A DNA stretch of 41,604 bases, from the NCBI RefSeq assembly GCF_000003605.2, contig NW_003126885.1:3600-45203 (forward strand). The letters are read 5' to 3'. Each line of letters begins with the position of its first letter. Within the stretch, counting starts at the first letter, position 1. This stretch comes from Saccoglossus kowalevskii. Taxonomy: Eukaryota; Hemichordata; Enteropneusta; Harrimaniidae. This document shows positions 19,626-31,268 of the stretch, in pieces. The notes under the pieces are model-generated. The model ran no database searches. It saw nothing but the letters and a program-made list of their open reading frames with translations, and was not told where the DNA came from. Both the position numbers and the translations under genes were made by a program.

Positions 19626-22600
19626 GAACAATTAGTTAATAGTATTGTAAATAGAAAAAGACGAAGAAGAGTGGAACGACCTAAGTTAAGAAGGACACAT
19701 CCGTCAATTTTACGCGGCAATCTTACATCTTGATGGGGATGTGTACGAGCAACGCGGATGCCAAGACTGCCTGCCTGTCGCAACAAGCCTCACTGACGAG
19801 CCCTGTCTGAACTGCTACAAAAAGAAGATCCGGTTTGTTCCATTAGGAGATGAACTCATAAAAAAGGGTCGGCGTATATACGGAGGGGCGTCTATTAATC
19901 ACACTAGAGAGCGTTTTCATTGCCACAAAACTATGAATTTATGTTCCCATGGCTATGATTACCATACGATTTATAGGCGAACCTCTGCCGTTTTCTCATA
20001 TCTGCGACTGATCAATCAATGTCACGGTCTAATTCATACGGCAATAATACACTGTTTTATTTGTTTTATCATTGGAACTTGAAGATCGGCCCATCTCCGT
20101 CGAAAGACTGACTTATATCGGAGTCAGATTGGGGTCTAACAAAGTTACACGGATGTAGTGATCCGTGTGGAACGTTGTCTACTGCGTTTTTTTTTTTTTT
20201 TTTTGTCCTTTTCCCGATACTGTTCTCTGGTATGATTCTATGCAATGTGGCAAGCTTCCCCGTGCTGACGTAAATACTCACCAAGACCTCGACTACGGTT
20301 GCGGGAAAAAAATGAATATATCCGATTATCTCCACATAATCACCCATATCAAGTTACAAGAATATTCCAAAACACATTTCCGCTTAGCTGTACGTTTCGG
20401 TGTCACGTGATTACGTAATCAAATACGCCACTTCATTCAGTCTCGTTCGTAGCCTATCGTGCCGTGCAATAGTAAATCTATCGGGTAAAAGTGTTTTCTT
20501 TTTATTATTGAAGCAAAAATCCAGAACATATCCTGAAAAATACTTTTCTGGCGAAAAAAAACACAAAAATTAATTTATAATTGATTGGTTGTATAGAATC
20601 TAAATAGTTTATCGAGTATTCGGGTATGGTGAACCGTGATAAATGAGTCATTGTTTTTAGACGAAATGATCAAAATAGGATACAACAGCCAGAGGGGATG
20701 ACATTTGAGGCTCTGTCGTAGTGTGGGATTATCAGGCGAAGGCAAAAAGTAGTCAGATCGTATGCAACCAAAATCAAGGCAACATTGCCGACGATTTCAC
20801 AATCTGGATAGTTAAAATGGCCCAACTTGCATTTACTTTAATTTACATATGCGTATTTAATTTAATAGTCATTGAGTTGCAAATGTGACTATTAATGAGC
20901 CGCAAAAGGAGACATTTATTTAGGTAAATGAGAGACTGCGTACATATGTATCATGCTGTCCGTAGCGTGTACCCGATTCGAAAATGAAACTTAAGAAAAT
21001 CCTTGAAGAGCGTGTCTGAGTGAGCCTAGGTGACGATGATCAACCTTGTTTTGTCGTGTGAGAGGCTTTTGACGTAAATAATTGAAGCAGATGATGTCGT
21101 TTTTTGATTAGTACTGTAATAAGTTGGGTAGATGAAAATGGTCACTGAAGATCTTTCATGATAAGACACATTGAATACTCGTAATATTTATTATGAAAAA
21201 CGTATACATAAATTTGATATGTTATTGAAATTGTGGCGAAACTACATTTGCAAAATGCGTGACAATTCATAAAGAAATACAAACCAAGCTTCTGTCGCTT
21301 TCTTTGCGGAAAAAAAACGAACACTGAATAAAAAAAACACTGACGCCTGCTAACGACGGCTGTTCGTAAATCGTATTGGGTTGACTATTTAAAAAAATGT
21401 AAAATAAAATGTGGCCTTAATGTCTGAATATAATGACGGCGTCACGTGATGCGGCCAGTTAACATTTGCATGCGTATGTGAAGCTACCAGCAATAAAACA
21501 AATATAAACAAATCCAACCCCCCGTATCGCCATGACAACACAGCTATAACCATCGGACACCTGTTACGGGTGAGCGCATTAATTGAAGGTTTTTGCATTC
21601 CTATGGTAATAATAAAATGTCTTTACTGTGTAGTGTCGCAATCTGGCGTTGAGCGCTTGTTAATATGTTTTCGGCGCGACGTACTCCTTCACTTGGCTAA
21701 TTTTGATTTTCTCACCTCGTTGTCTTTTTCCATTAAAATTGACATGCACTGTGCAAGAATTTATATTAATAATCAATAAAACGTATGGATTGATAAAGAA
21801 AAAATCTAGCTAGCACAGCCTTTGACGAGTGCTGTCTGACTATTTCAATTATGCCACTACAAGTATTCACTCTGTTTAACAAGAATCGCACGAATTGATA
21901 AAAGGGAATAGTGTGGTTGCCAGGCAGCGCCCGCCGATCACTTAACTGAGTAGTATGTTTGCATTTTGATTTATACGCTACAGTGACGACTGTTGACGCT
22001 TTATTATTTTAAAATTGCGCATGTCCACCGCGACCCGACAAAAGATGATCAGGGAACGAGTCTTATATCTATTCCTAGCCGGAAAATTGCGGGGAAGTCT
22101 GATGACAACAACTAAAGACAAACTCCAATTTTAGAATGTTTTGCTTGACATTCAATGAAACTGAATACACGGGAAATCCGTGCATGTCAGTTTCTAATCG
22201 AATGATTTCTGCGATTTCCCCACCATGAGCTTCGCCGTGAAAGCTGGCGGCCATTTAAAAATGAACAACTGTCTGTCTACGATGCCGATGGCAGAACAGC
22301 TTAACTGCACGACTCTGGATTATGTGCCTATATATACATGCACATATGACCAGTTTGAGAACATAATCACGATAGTAAACAGTACAAAAGTTTTAACATT
22401 TGTATCGACAACTACGCAACCCTTTTCCCCTCCACCACTATTTGTTGTATTACGTCACACCTCGCACGTGGTTAATCATGTGATATATGTTGAACCGTGC
22501 AAATAATAGAGGAAATAAAGACGATGCATTATTATGTGTAACAGGGCCAGGCAAGGACGGAGATTTGCGCAATAATGTCGAGACGCAGCCCATTATTTGA

Positions 22601-22748
22601 AGCGCTACAGTCCTCGCGCGTGTTCGAATTTCGCGTAGTAACAAACAACATATTTTACACGCGTTATATACGATACTATGGTCCCATATCCTAGTACTAA
22701 TACGTCCATGTCATATCGAACAGAACACGGTGCGACGACTGTAGTGCT
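22601..22748. mobile_element. TTAA-type MITE, subfamily B, copy 3 (diverged)
   Basis: This 148-bp element starts AGCGCTACAGTCCTCGCGCG and ends GACGACTGTAGTGCT. The flanks are TTGA and TTAG, degenerate forms of TTAA. The core keeps TGTTCGAATTTCGCG, TTTTACACGCGTTATATACG and CATATCGAACAG, with an insertion of about 30 bases around CCTAGTACTAATACG. Confidence 0.8.
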
Positions 22749-25700
22749 TTAGTAGGCAAACACCCCCCCCCCCCCCATTCGAGCCTTGTTATTACGCTAT
22801 AACGGCGGTGCTGAGTCTTTTATGTCAATTATACTTCAGAAGAATGGTAGCTTGTATTTCAGTGATTACGGGTAGAAGCAAATGACATGCGCACACAGGT
22901 AAATAAATGACCTGATAATGGTGGTTTGTTGTTTAAACTATTTTTACAAATGTGGGGGGAAACATTGAATGTTGAAATCTTTCTCCACGTGATACAGATC
23001 GGCCAATTCGAATACGGATGAATGGAGGTCCGTGTAACTCTTCTAATCCACAATATAATGAATGCTATGTCCAATGGTCATGGCATGGTCATCATTTCAT
23101 TTCAACTTTAAAATGCATTACAAAGTCGAAACCCGACCAAGCCCGGGAATCCTTTTTAGTTCGTTTATATGGAGCAGAATTATATAGATATACACTGCAG
23201 ATAATTTTAAATACGGCTGCGTCGGCTGATGATCTGTTTCTGATTTACGGCGCGTGGTCACGTCGACATTACAAATAGTTAGGAGTCGCATCACCTTAAA
23301 GTCGCCATGGGAATTACTCGGTGTAAAATACAATCAGCGTTGGTGACGGTTTATTTAATCTTTCCGCGTAACACTTCTTGTTTTTAATACTGTGTAATGT
23401 GCACGATTGGTTTCGTAACCAATTCTCACGGTTATCGTTTCAACTGCCTATGATAGTCAGACGAGTTTGATTTGTTAGGGTACAATGGGCCACCAATTGA
23501 ATGCTAGCGATAAGAGATGTGAAACAGAACGTCAGACGAATCTGTCGCACTGTATCTATGACACTCAGGCTCATATAACCGAGACGACACAAACAGAGTT
23601 CTCGATACAAATGTTATATAGATGTCTGCATCTGTCGTTCAAAAACCTACACATGTTGCCCCATATCAGCGTTGCATCATGGGAAATCGTCCTTTTCTTG
23701 AACATCGGTATGTAATTCTTCTCGGTTCAACATAGTGACCAATGATCACAATCTGAAGTGACAGACGCCATGAAATTGTCCCCAAGGGTCGGAACGTCTC
23801 TGATTAGAAATGGCGGATAACCTCGATCTCGATTTTTGCGGGCTTCATTGCGAGAACTTTAATCGGGAGTTGTGTAAGTTGCGGGGAGTTTTTGTAGTTG
23901 GTTGATACTGAATGGTGGTGTTGAAATCGGACAAAGAACGGGACACCATATTTTTCACGAGATGGTCTCCACCCTACATGACACAGCAGTGGTATTCTAC
24001 ATATGGTTTTATTTGTTATGGGGGAAATAGTGACGAATCATGTTACTTACGTTTTTTACCCATTGTCTCCGAGTGTCATCACAGGGGAATTCCACCAATT
24101 TTAACACGGGACAGAAATAGAGACTCGCCAGAATTAATCACGCAGTGCCGCCAAAACGGGAACTGAACAGCTATAAATCCAAACACCCGTTGTCGTGCAA
24201 TTTATGACAAATTTTGAACACGCATACATATCCCAAGCAACGTAAACAATTTTTAGTTGAAGTACTCGTCTGGGGTTTGTTTTGCACTCAGGCTTGCGCG
24301 ATATGGCCCGTGTTTGTTCAACGATATTACAACAAATAACAAATGCGTTATGATGGATGCTCACAGTATCCACACATTCACGGTCGAAATCAGTTTAACC
24401 ACGCCTGAATAATTCCCCGTCCTTGGTTTAGTCAGAGGACGTTGCCCTCGCGCACAAAGTTTCAAAAATTATGTACGCATCGTCGGCAAGCGACACCAAA
24501 AGCGCCAGGCAATCACTAGAATAATCCAGATGTTGGCAGTTCAGAAATATGTATGAGTGTAAGCATGTGTATAATACGATACAAGTGAATGATTAAATAA
24601 ATACAAAAATACCAATGTCTAAGAACGTTACTCGATACAGAAATATGCAAGCACTAATGTTTGCTTTACAGTAAAACATGTGTTCATTACGCAGATGTGT
24701 CGAATATTAATTTAAAAAAAATAGGTAAATGCGGAAGAGATATTCACTCGAAGCTGTGTTCACAGTTAATATTAATAACGCCGTGCTTAAGTGCAAAAAC
24801 CCGGTCTGATGGAACAGTATGTTTTGTTATATTTGTGCCGGAGTAGCGCACTTGGAGGGTTTATTTATGGGTAAATAATAGACAACCAGTCAGCCAATTG
24901 CAATCACATAACCATACCAAGTATATACCTGCACAAATATATAGTCTCCGTGCATAGATTTCAACTTCTTACATAGATTGTTAAAACAGTGTCAGTTATA
25001 CATGGCTTGTTGCGAGGTTATGTGATGAACTGAAGGTTACATTGACAGTCGAATCTACGACTAGTACCCCCCCCCCCGCAAGTCATGACATGACGGCACG
25101 CTTTTCAAGGCAATGACTGGGAAATCAAATAAACAGTACATGTGGTGAAATGAATACGCTTTTTCCTACCTACTGAAAGAGACCAACTAGAGATATGCAG
25201 CCGGGTGTCCATCATTTAAGGGCCTGCAAACGTGACTGATGTCTCAACGTTATGTGTTCTGTTACTTTGCAACGGCCAGTCAAGTCTCCATGCCACGGGC
25301 AAATATCGACATTTCTTTGAGCGCAATGCACGTTGTTTTTACAACGATCCAAATTAAACGAAGTGGAAAAAACGAACACGAAGACAATGTTGACGATGTT
25401 AAGGCTATTCAAGAGATATTCATGGATGTTTCTATCGAGTTTTGTATGGTTTCTTTCTTGTGTTTACGGATAAGGAAGCACGCATATAGATGGGCCCAAA
25501 CAAGCAATAGTCCACCAGAACCACAGTGAGATAGTATGTGTCCTGCAGTTGCAATCTTGTTGATATTGCCGATGGCAAGAACACATACCACTGTCAGTGC
25601 ATTGGACAACGTCACGGAACACGGGACAAAACAGTTTTAATTACCTCCTAGTCCTTGGTGGGAAAATAAACTGGACATTGTTTATTGCACGAGCTATGCA

Positions 25701-28700
25701 AGTAAAGATAGTTTTAATAAGGCCTTTTCTTGAATGAGTACCCATTGTACATATGTGTGTCACCGTTTTCACCAAACAAGCACCACAAGTTCATGTTGGT
25801 CCGGACGGATATACTACACTGCTAAATTCGGAGCCTCGTAACAATATGCCTGGGAAAAAAACCAGCAGAAGACAGAAATAGTACACGAATGTTCATGCGC
25901 TGCTATTTACCAATACGTTATGATATGGCCGCCATTTAAAGTTCAAACTCAAAAATAGCGGTTTACGTTACCGTATGTACAAACGAAATATACTCAAATG
26001 ACATAATAATACAACTGTTACATTATTATTATTTTATATGTTCCGTTGCAGTCTCCAGATCATTTTTCTTAGCTTCTCTATTTCCCTGCTAGAAAAATGA
26101 GTGGCAAATATTATCCTGAATGTAAAGAAATGCAAAGTGCGCGGTCACGATTCATCACTCAAAATATATCAGTTATGGGCCACAAAAAGACTTTGACTAA
26201 ATCAAGACAGTAGGGAGGGCCATGGCTGGCGGCATTACGTCAACGTGCCCCGGGCCGGGAGAGTTGTATATCAGCGGGAACTATCATAACGCGATATTCG
26301 TTTGTTTAAGCCAAGAATTAACTATTGAATGTTATAAATTGACAATGGCGATTCAATCTGATGGATTGCTTTTTCTCTGCTATTTCTGTCCGTTATCTAC
26401 CCGGATATATTCGTGATGCTGGGTGTCACGATTCAACTAACTGGTTTAATACAGAGTTATGGGGTCATTGCATCCTCGTTCTCAATGTTATTAAGCCAAT
26501 GCATCCTCGTACCTAATCACGGGTTTCCAGAAGACCGTAATAACGTTGAATGAGTCGACGCTTTCTCCATTGTCGGATTATATTATAAGAGATGAAATGA
26601 AAGTCAAGCGAATGGAAAAACAAAACAAAATACGCTCTTCTTCTTCTTTTAGTCAGTATCCATGGTTATACTTTGTGACAAGCTTGTCGTTAGAGATAGT
26701 ATGCCGTGTGTTATCACATGAGAAGAGGGCAATTACAAATTGATTGTACTAATATCAGATAAGATATTAGCAAGATATAGAAATATATGACCTGGGTGCG
26801 TTAGTGGGGCTGATTTTGTTATTTTTGTATAAAAATGTACGACTGTCTTCGTTGTGGTCCTTGGTGAAAGCCTCGATGAAATCACACAGAATGATCATAT
26901 ACACACGAATACCGAACGCTGTATATAGCTAGTATCCCCCTCGCTTTCTATCAATATGATGAGCTTCAAGCATGCTATATTGTGCCACATTACAAATACG
27001 TGCGTTAACGTATCATCAACAATCAGTATTGAGTATGTACATAGACCCTCTGGTCTATGGTATGTAGCATGTGCATACAGGGCACTGAAAGAGTTGTAAT
27101 CCAGGGATCGAGTGGTCGGTCGGGACTGGGTGACCGGGAACTGACCTGGCAGTGTGTAGTGCGCAGTTTGTAAAAGGTAACAGGTCGTACTTTGAATGCA
27201 TTTATTATTCACTGGTGTTTAATTTCACTGGTTTTACAGATAAGTAAATTTAAATTCACGTGAACACGTAAAATACCAATACAATTGTTTCCCTGGGAAA
27301 TTCGAGAATTTACAATGCAATGTAATTGTGCAAAAAAAATCAAAATAGTGAAATTAAATGGCAGTGAAAATCAATGCTTTTACAGTAATAGGTAGCCTAG
27401 TAGCCTAGTAATTGTCAACATATGTACCGTTGTGTATTTTTACTTGGCTACAGAATTTTGCTATGCAAATCCGACTGCGCTCTGTCTGTACTGTACTCCA
27501 AGGCATGTCAATAACACAGCGTCAGCGCTTTCTGTAATTCGATTAACGTCAACTGCTGTCACTAATTGTTTCAAAATATTATTATTACACAGCACCGAGT
27601 CTGAGCCGAGTGCGCGTTCACAGGTCTATATAGCCTAGAAGGTCCTGAGTTATCACAGTCACTGTGGTCGTCCCGAATGCTGACATTCGGCAACGGTCGA
27701 TACGCATCGTTTCAACTATTTCACGATGTACGATATACATGCGGACTAAACTAGCTTTTTTTGTTATCACATCCAGCTTTTAAATGTCGTTCAATATTCA
27801 CACATGCTCGCATGCAACCCTCTCGACTGAGTCTCGCTGTCATCTCGCGATCGCCCACAAAGAGCGCATTTACTGATGATGACCTTTCGGGCTAATTAAA
27901 TACATGCATCTCGCTATCAAACCAAACCAAATTAGTGAAATTATATCACCCCCAATACTGTTCATTTAAGAGAAACTTGTTGGTGGCTTTTGGGAAAACA
28001 TGTTACATACGTAAAGACGAGTTTCCGATACCTGCATGGTTACCGACACTTCGTGTGATTCGCCGGTATAACAGGGATGATTTTAACACAGTTCTCCGAA
28101 ACACCGGCAAAATACACTTTAGTAGCAACGACCTCGTTGTCGGTGTATATCCAAGTATGTTGGTGGCATGATTCAGTTGAGATTTCCGTGTTCACAGCAC
28201 AGCCTTCAACGGGCCGCAATCAGGATGACTCCGCGTGGCGTTCCCGGTGAAATCGTCAACTGTGCGATACTGTTCAACTGTCTCTTCGTCACAGTATCCA
28301 CTCATACTATAATACACGGGTCACGTGACACGTTGCCCCCTTTTATAATAATTATTCACGTACCGCATACTGTGGCTTAATATAAACATGGTGTTTCAAA
28401 AAGTCTATTTTTCATATTTTCCAAATAATTCTAACCAGAATTTTATTGCCGTGATGATTACGCGAGGTTTACTAACATCCGGTTACAAATGAGATTACGA
28501 TCTTCAAACTGGAAAACATTGATGTTTAAGCAGTGAGTGCGTGTGGGATAAGGGAGTGGGTATCAATCTCAGCACGGTCATTACGAAAATTGGAATCGTG
28601 TCTAAAAGGCATTGTCGTTACATAACCAGGATGACCGAATATGTCACGAGGACTGATTTAGGAAGATTCGAGAAGTAAATAAAAACACGCATCATATAGT

Positions 28701-28782
28701 CGGAAATGTTGAACACAAGAAATGTTCACAAATAAATGTCGGTATAAAGCAAAAACTACACGCGTCCTTCATTGGAAATTAA

Positions 28783-29202
28783 AGCGCGGTAGTCTCGCGC
28801 TGCCGCATGTGCGACATTTGTGTTGATAAACATTGATTTTCCCACAATTCAATGCCTCTTCAAATGGAAATCACGACATGACGTTTGANNNNNNNNNNNN
28901 NNNNNNNNNNNNNNNNNNNNNNNNNNNNNNNNNNNNNNNNNNNNNNNNNNNNNNNNNNNNNNNNNNNNNNNNNNNNNNNNNNNNNNNNNNNNNNNNNNNN
29001 NNNNNNNNNNNNNNNNNNNNNNNNNNNNNNNNNNNNNNNNNNNNNNNNNNNNNNNNNNNNNNNNNNNNNNNNNNNNNNNNNNNNNNNNNNNNNNNNNNNN
29101 NNNNNNNNNNNNNNNNNNNNNNNNNNNNNNNNNNNNNNNNNNNNNNNNNNNNNNNNNNNNNNNNNNNNNNNNNNNNATGCGCAGCGCGACGACTACCGCG
29201 CT
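28783..29202. mobile_element. TTAA-flanked MITE, subfamily C, interrupted by an assembly gap
   Basis: The left end AGCGCGGTAGTCTCGCGC and right end GCGCGACGACTACCGCGCT are inverted repeats with perfect TTAA flanks (28779-28782 and 29203-29206). The left part contains TTGTGTTGATAAACATTG and TTTTCCCACAAT, matching the element at 12560 in reverse. The N block at 28889-29176 falls inside it, so the true length is unknown. Confidence 0.82.
28889..29176. other. Assembly gap, 288 N
   Basis: This run of undetermined bases lies entirely within a TTAA-flanked MITE. Open frames that run through it are artefacts. Confidence 0.99.
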
Positions 29203-29834
29203 TTAAATTATTAGTACGTGAGTATTTTTTCGGCGGGTGGCATGCTCGGGATTTTGGAATTATAAATAATACGATAATGAACTATTTATTGTAAATCATG
29301 CATGGACTTTTAAGAATTCTCTTGCATGGTATTCTGTGCACGTTTTTATTAGATTCGGATGAGTTATGGTTGTAAACAGATATGAGATTACTGTCACAGT
29401 AAACGTGGGACGAGATTTCATGTAAGCCTGTGTCAGGGACCCCAGAGGTCAGGGACTAACCACCATCGGTTTTTACACGATAATAACAAATAAACAAATT
29501 AATATTAGGCTGGAAAATTCCATATTCATAAATATAAGCCAAAACACGTTTGGTTACGCAGATATAACACCGGTGACATGCCGTCGTAGTGTTTAATCCG
29601 AATAAACTCCAGGCGAACCTGGCGCGAACTTTAAATCACCATTTGATTCCAAATAGATTGAATTGGCCCGGGCTGTATCATGTCTTTCACATACTTTGTA
29701 AGAATACGGTGAATAATAACTTATACAGGTTGTTTTAAAAATGAACAAATTTCTGTCTGTCGTTGTTGCCATTTGAATTAATTTAAACATGGGAAACATA
29801 AAGTCATGAAGTCGCCACTACGATTTTCAGTTAA

Positions 29835-29954
29835 AACGTCGCATACAACAGTCCGTGTTCGATATGGGTCCCATGCAACGCGAATAAAATAAATTGTTTG
29901 TTTATTTGTTTACACGGAATTTGAACGCGCGCTGCGCGACAGCCGTATAGCGTG
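29835..29954. mobile_element. TTAA-type MITE, subfamily B, copy 4 (degenerate)
   Basis: TTAA flanks are seen at 29831-29834 and 29955-29958. The core GTTCGATATGGG, ATTGTTTGTTTATTTG and GAATTTGAACGCGCGCTGCG matches the copy at 5198 in the same orientation. The termini have decayed (AACGTCG on the left, TAGCGTG on the right), so this is an old insertion, about 630 bases from the copy at 29202. Confidence 0.72.
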
Positions 29955-30585
29955 TTAACAGCGTTGACGCACTCTGCGGTTCACCTGCGTGGCAAACGGC
30001 TGGTTAAACTGCAGAGCGGGCGATATATGCAATCCATCATCTATCGAAGCATTCACAAGACTAAAAACCGCTCAATATCAGTCGTTACAGCAACAAGGAG
30101 TAAATCCAGGTCAAATGATTGCGCGAAGCAGTCAGTGACAATCTGACAACTTCAGCTGACTTTTCTCTGTCTCGCAGGATTTATTTAAAAATCCTGGAAT
30201 TCAAATTGATTACTTATACTGATTAGGAAGGTTGTTATCAGTCTAGCATACTCTGATCAATGAATCCATACCCATTACTTAATTTGATGCAAATATACAT
30301 ACATGATTCTTAATTTCTAACAAACACGTGAGGGGTCAGAAAAGGCGTTTAGTTCACGTTCCTGTTGACGGGGGGGGGGGGTATATCAATCAGGTTCCTA
30401 ATATTGCATCTTCAAGTCGCATATTGGATTAATTGCACCTTAAACCAAAATAACTTAGCGTGTACAATGTTGCCAGGGGTTTAAGAGAGCATTAATAAAG
30501 ACGTGGCCCTGAATATAATTAAACGAATTATTAATACATTTTTAGAAGGCACCATATTTTATAGATATTTGCCTTGACATCTTAA

Positions 30586-30730
30586 AGCGGGAGAGTCGTC
30601 GCCTGCGCATGCGTCAGATGGCCATAGCGTGTCATTGTTTACAAACAAGCGTCTACCCGTGAGCCTTTGGGTTTTTAGCGTGTGTTGTCGGTTGGGACTC
30701 AATTCCCGCGCGTGCGCGTACCCTCCCGCT
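30586..30730. mobile_element. TTAA-flanked MITE, subfamily A, copy 4
   Basis: This 145-bp element has perfect TTAA flanks (30582-30585 and 30731-30734). It starts AGCGGGAGAGTCGTCGCCTG and ends GCGCGTACCCTCCCGCT. The core carries ATGGCCATAGCGTGTCATTG and TTGGGACTCAATTCCCGCG. It lacks a few bases of the TTATCGTCGC segment found in copies 2 and 3. Confidence 0.87.
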
Positions 30731-31081
30731 TTAAATAAACACTGCAAGCATTGGTATAGATAAATCGTTACATTTAATGTGAGGATCGCTTGAATAATAA
30801 CCAATGATGAAACAAGGTAAAGTTAGTCAACTGCGGCTAATTCAAAATACATTAATTAAATGATGATGCCGCCGTTTGCCCTGGGTAGCACGCGCCGCAC
30901 CAAAATAGCTGTGCAGCCCAGTGGACGCGGAGTGTTATTTCAGGTGAATCACACTAAGACCAGCTTAACCTCCGATAACACTGAGTTATCTGAAGATTTG
31001 ATAGATGAATGTTACTTCGGGCCGGGGGTAATTGTTTACTTTATCTGTTAGATGGCCATTCTATAATTAGTCTTCGTATGC

Positions 31082-31268
31082 TCAGATTGATCCCCGGTGT
31101 TGTAGGATTATCATTTGTATGACGTCATCGGGGTTATATTGAGTCAAATTGATATTTAATGAACTTCCGCGCTCTGCATCCTGTGGCGTTGGCTTTGCCG
31201 GCTTGCTGATTATCTTCAAGGTTTTTTTATAGGGTGGCGTGTGTGTTTTCAGTGGCGTATCCGCTTCA
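31082..31268 (-). CDS. Coding-like fragment ending in a stop, unassigned
   Basis: On the minus strand an acceptor-like TTCATGCTCAG is followed by one base and 61 open codons, then TGA. The peptide starts EADTPLKTHTPPYKKTLKII and ends DDVIQMIILQHRGSI. Its composition (Lys/Pro/Thr-rich, then NINLTQYNPDD) looks like real protein more than translated intron. It would need an upstream exon ending in phase 2, but exon 1 ends in phase 1, so it does not join the long gene directly. It could be an alternative terminal exon, the end of a nested gene, or a remnant of a mobile element's gene. No family is recognised. Confidence 0.3.

Noticed and set aside
19741..20082. 113-residue plus-strand open frame with several Cys residues
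   Set aside because: It has no zinc-finger spacing, no splice context and no match to a known family. It lies in an intron on the opposite strand.
20076..20165. Protein-like minus-strand stretch (VDNVPHGSLHP...SDSDISQSF) in intron 1
   Set aside because: The only acceptor follows an 18-base A run with no pyrimidine tract, and donors in phase 1 are poor (GTAACT or GTCAGT).
25212..25615. Two adjacent minus-strand frames with a hydrophobic stretch resembling a membrane segment
   Set aside because: They are in different frames, with no splice sites in a usable phase and no recognisable receptor motif. Chance translation of intron is more likely.
28833..29294. Open frames across the N block
   Set aside because: They are artefacts of undetermined bases.
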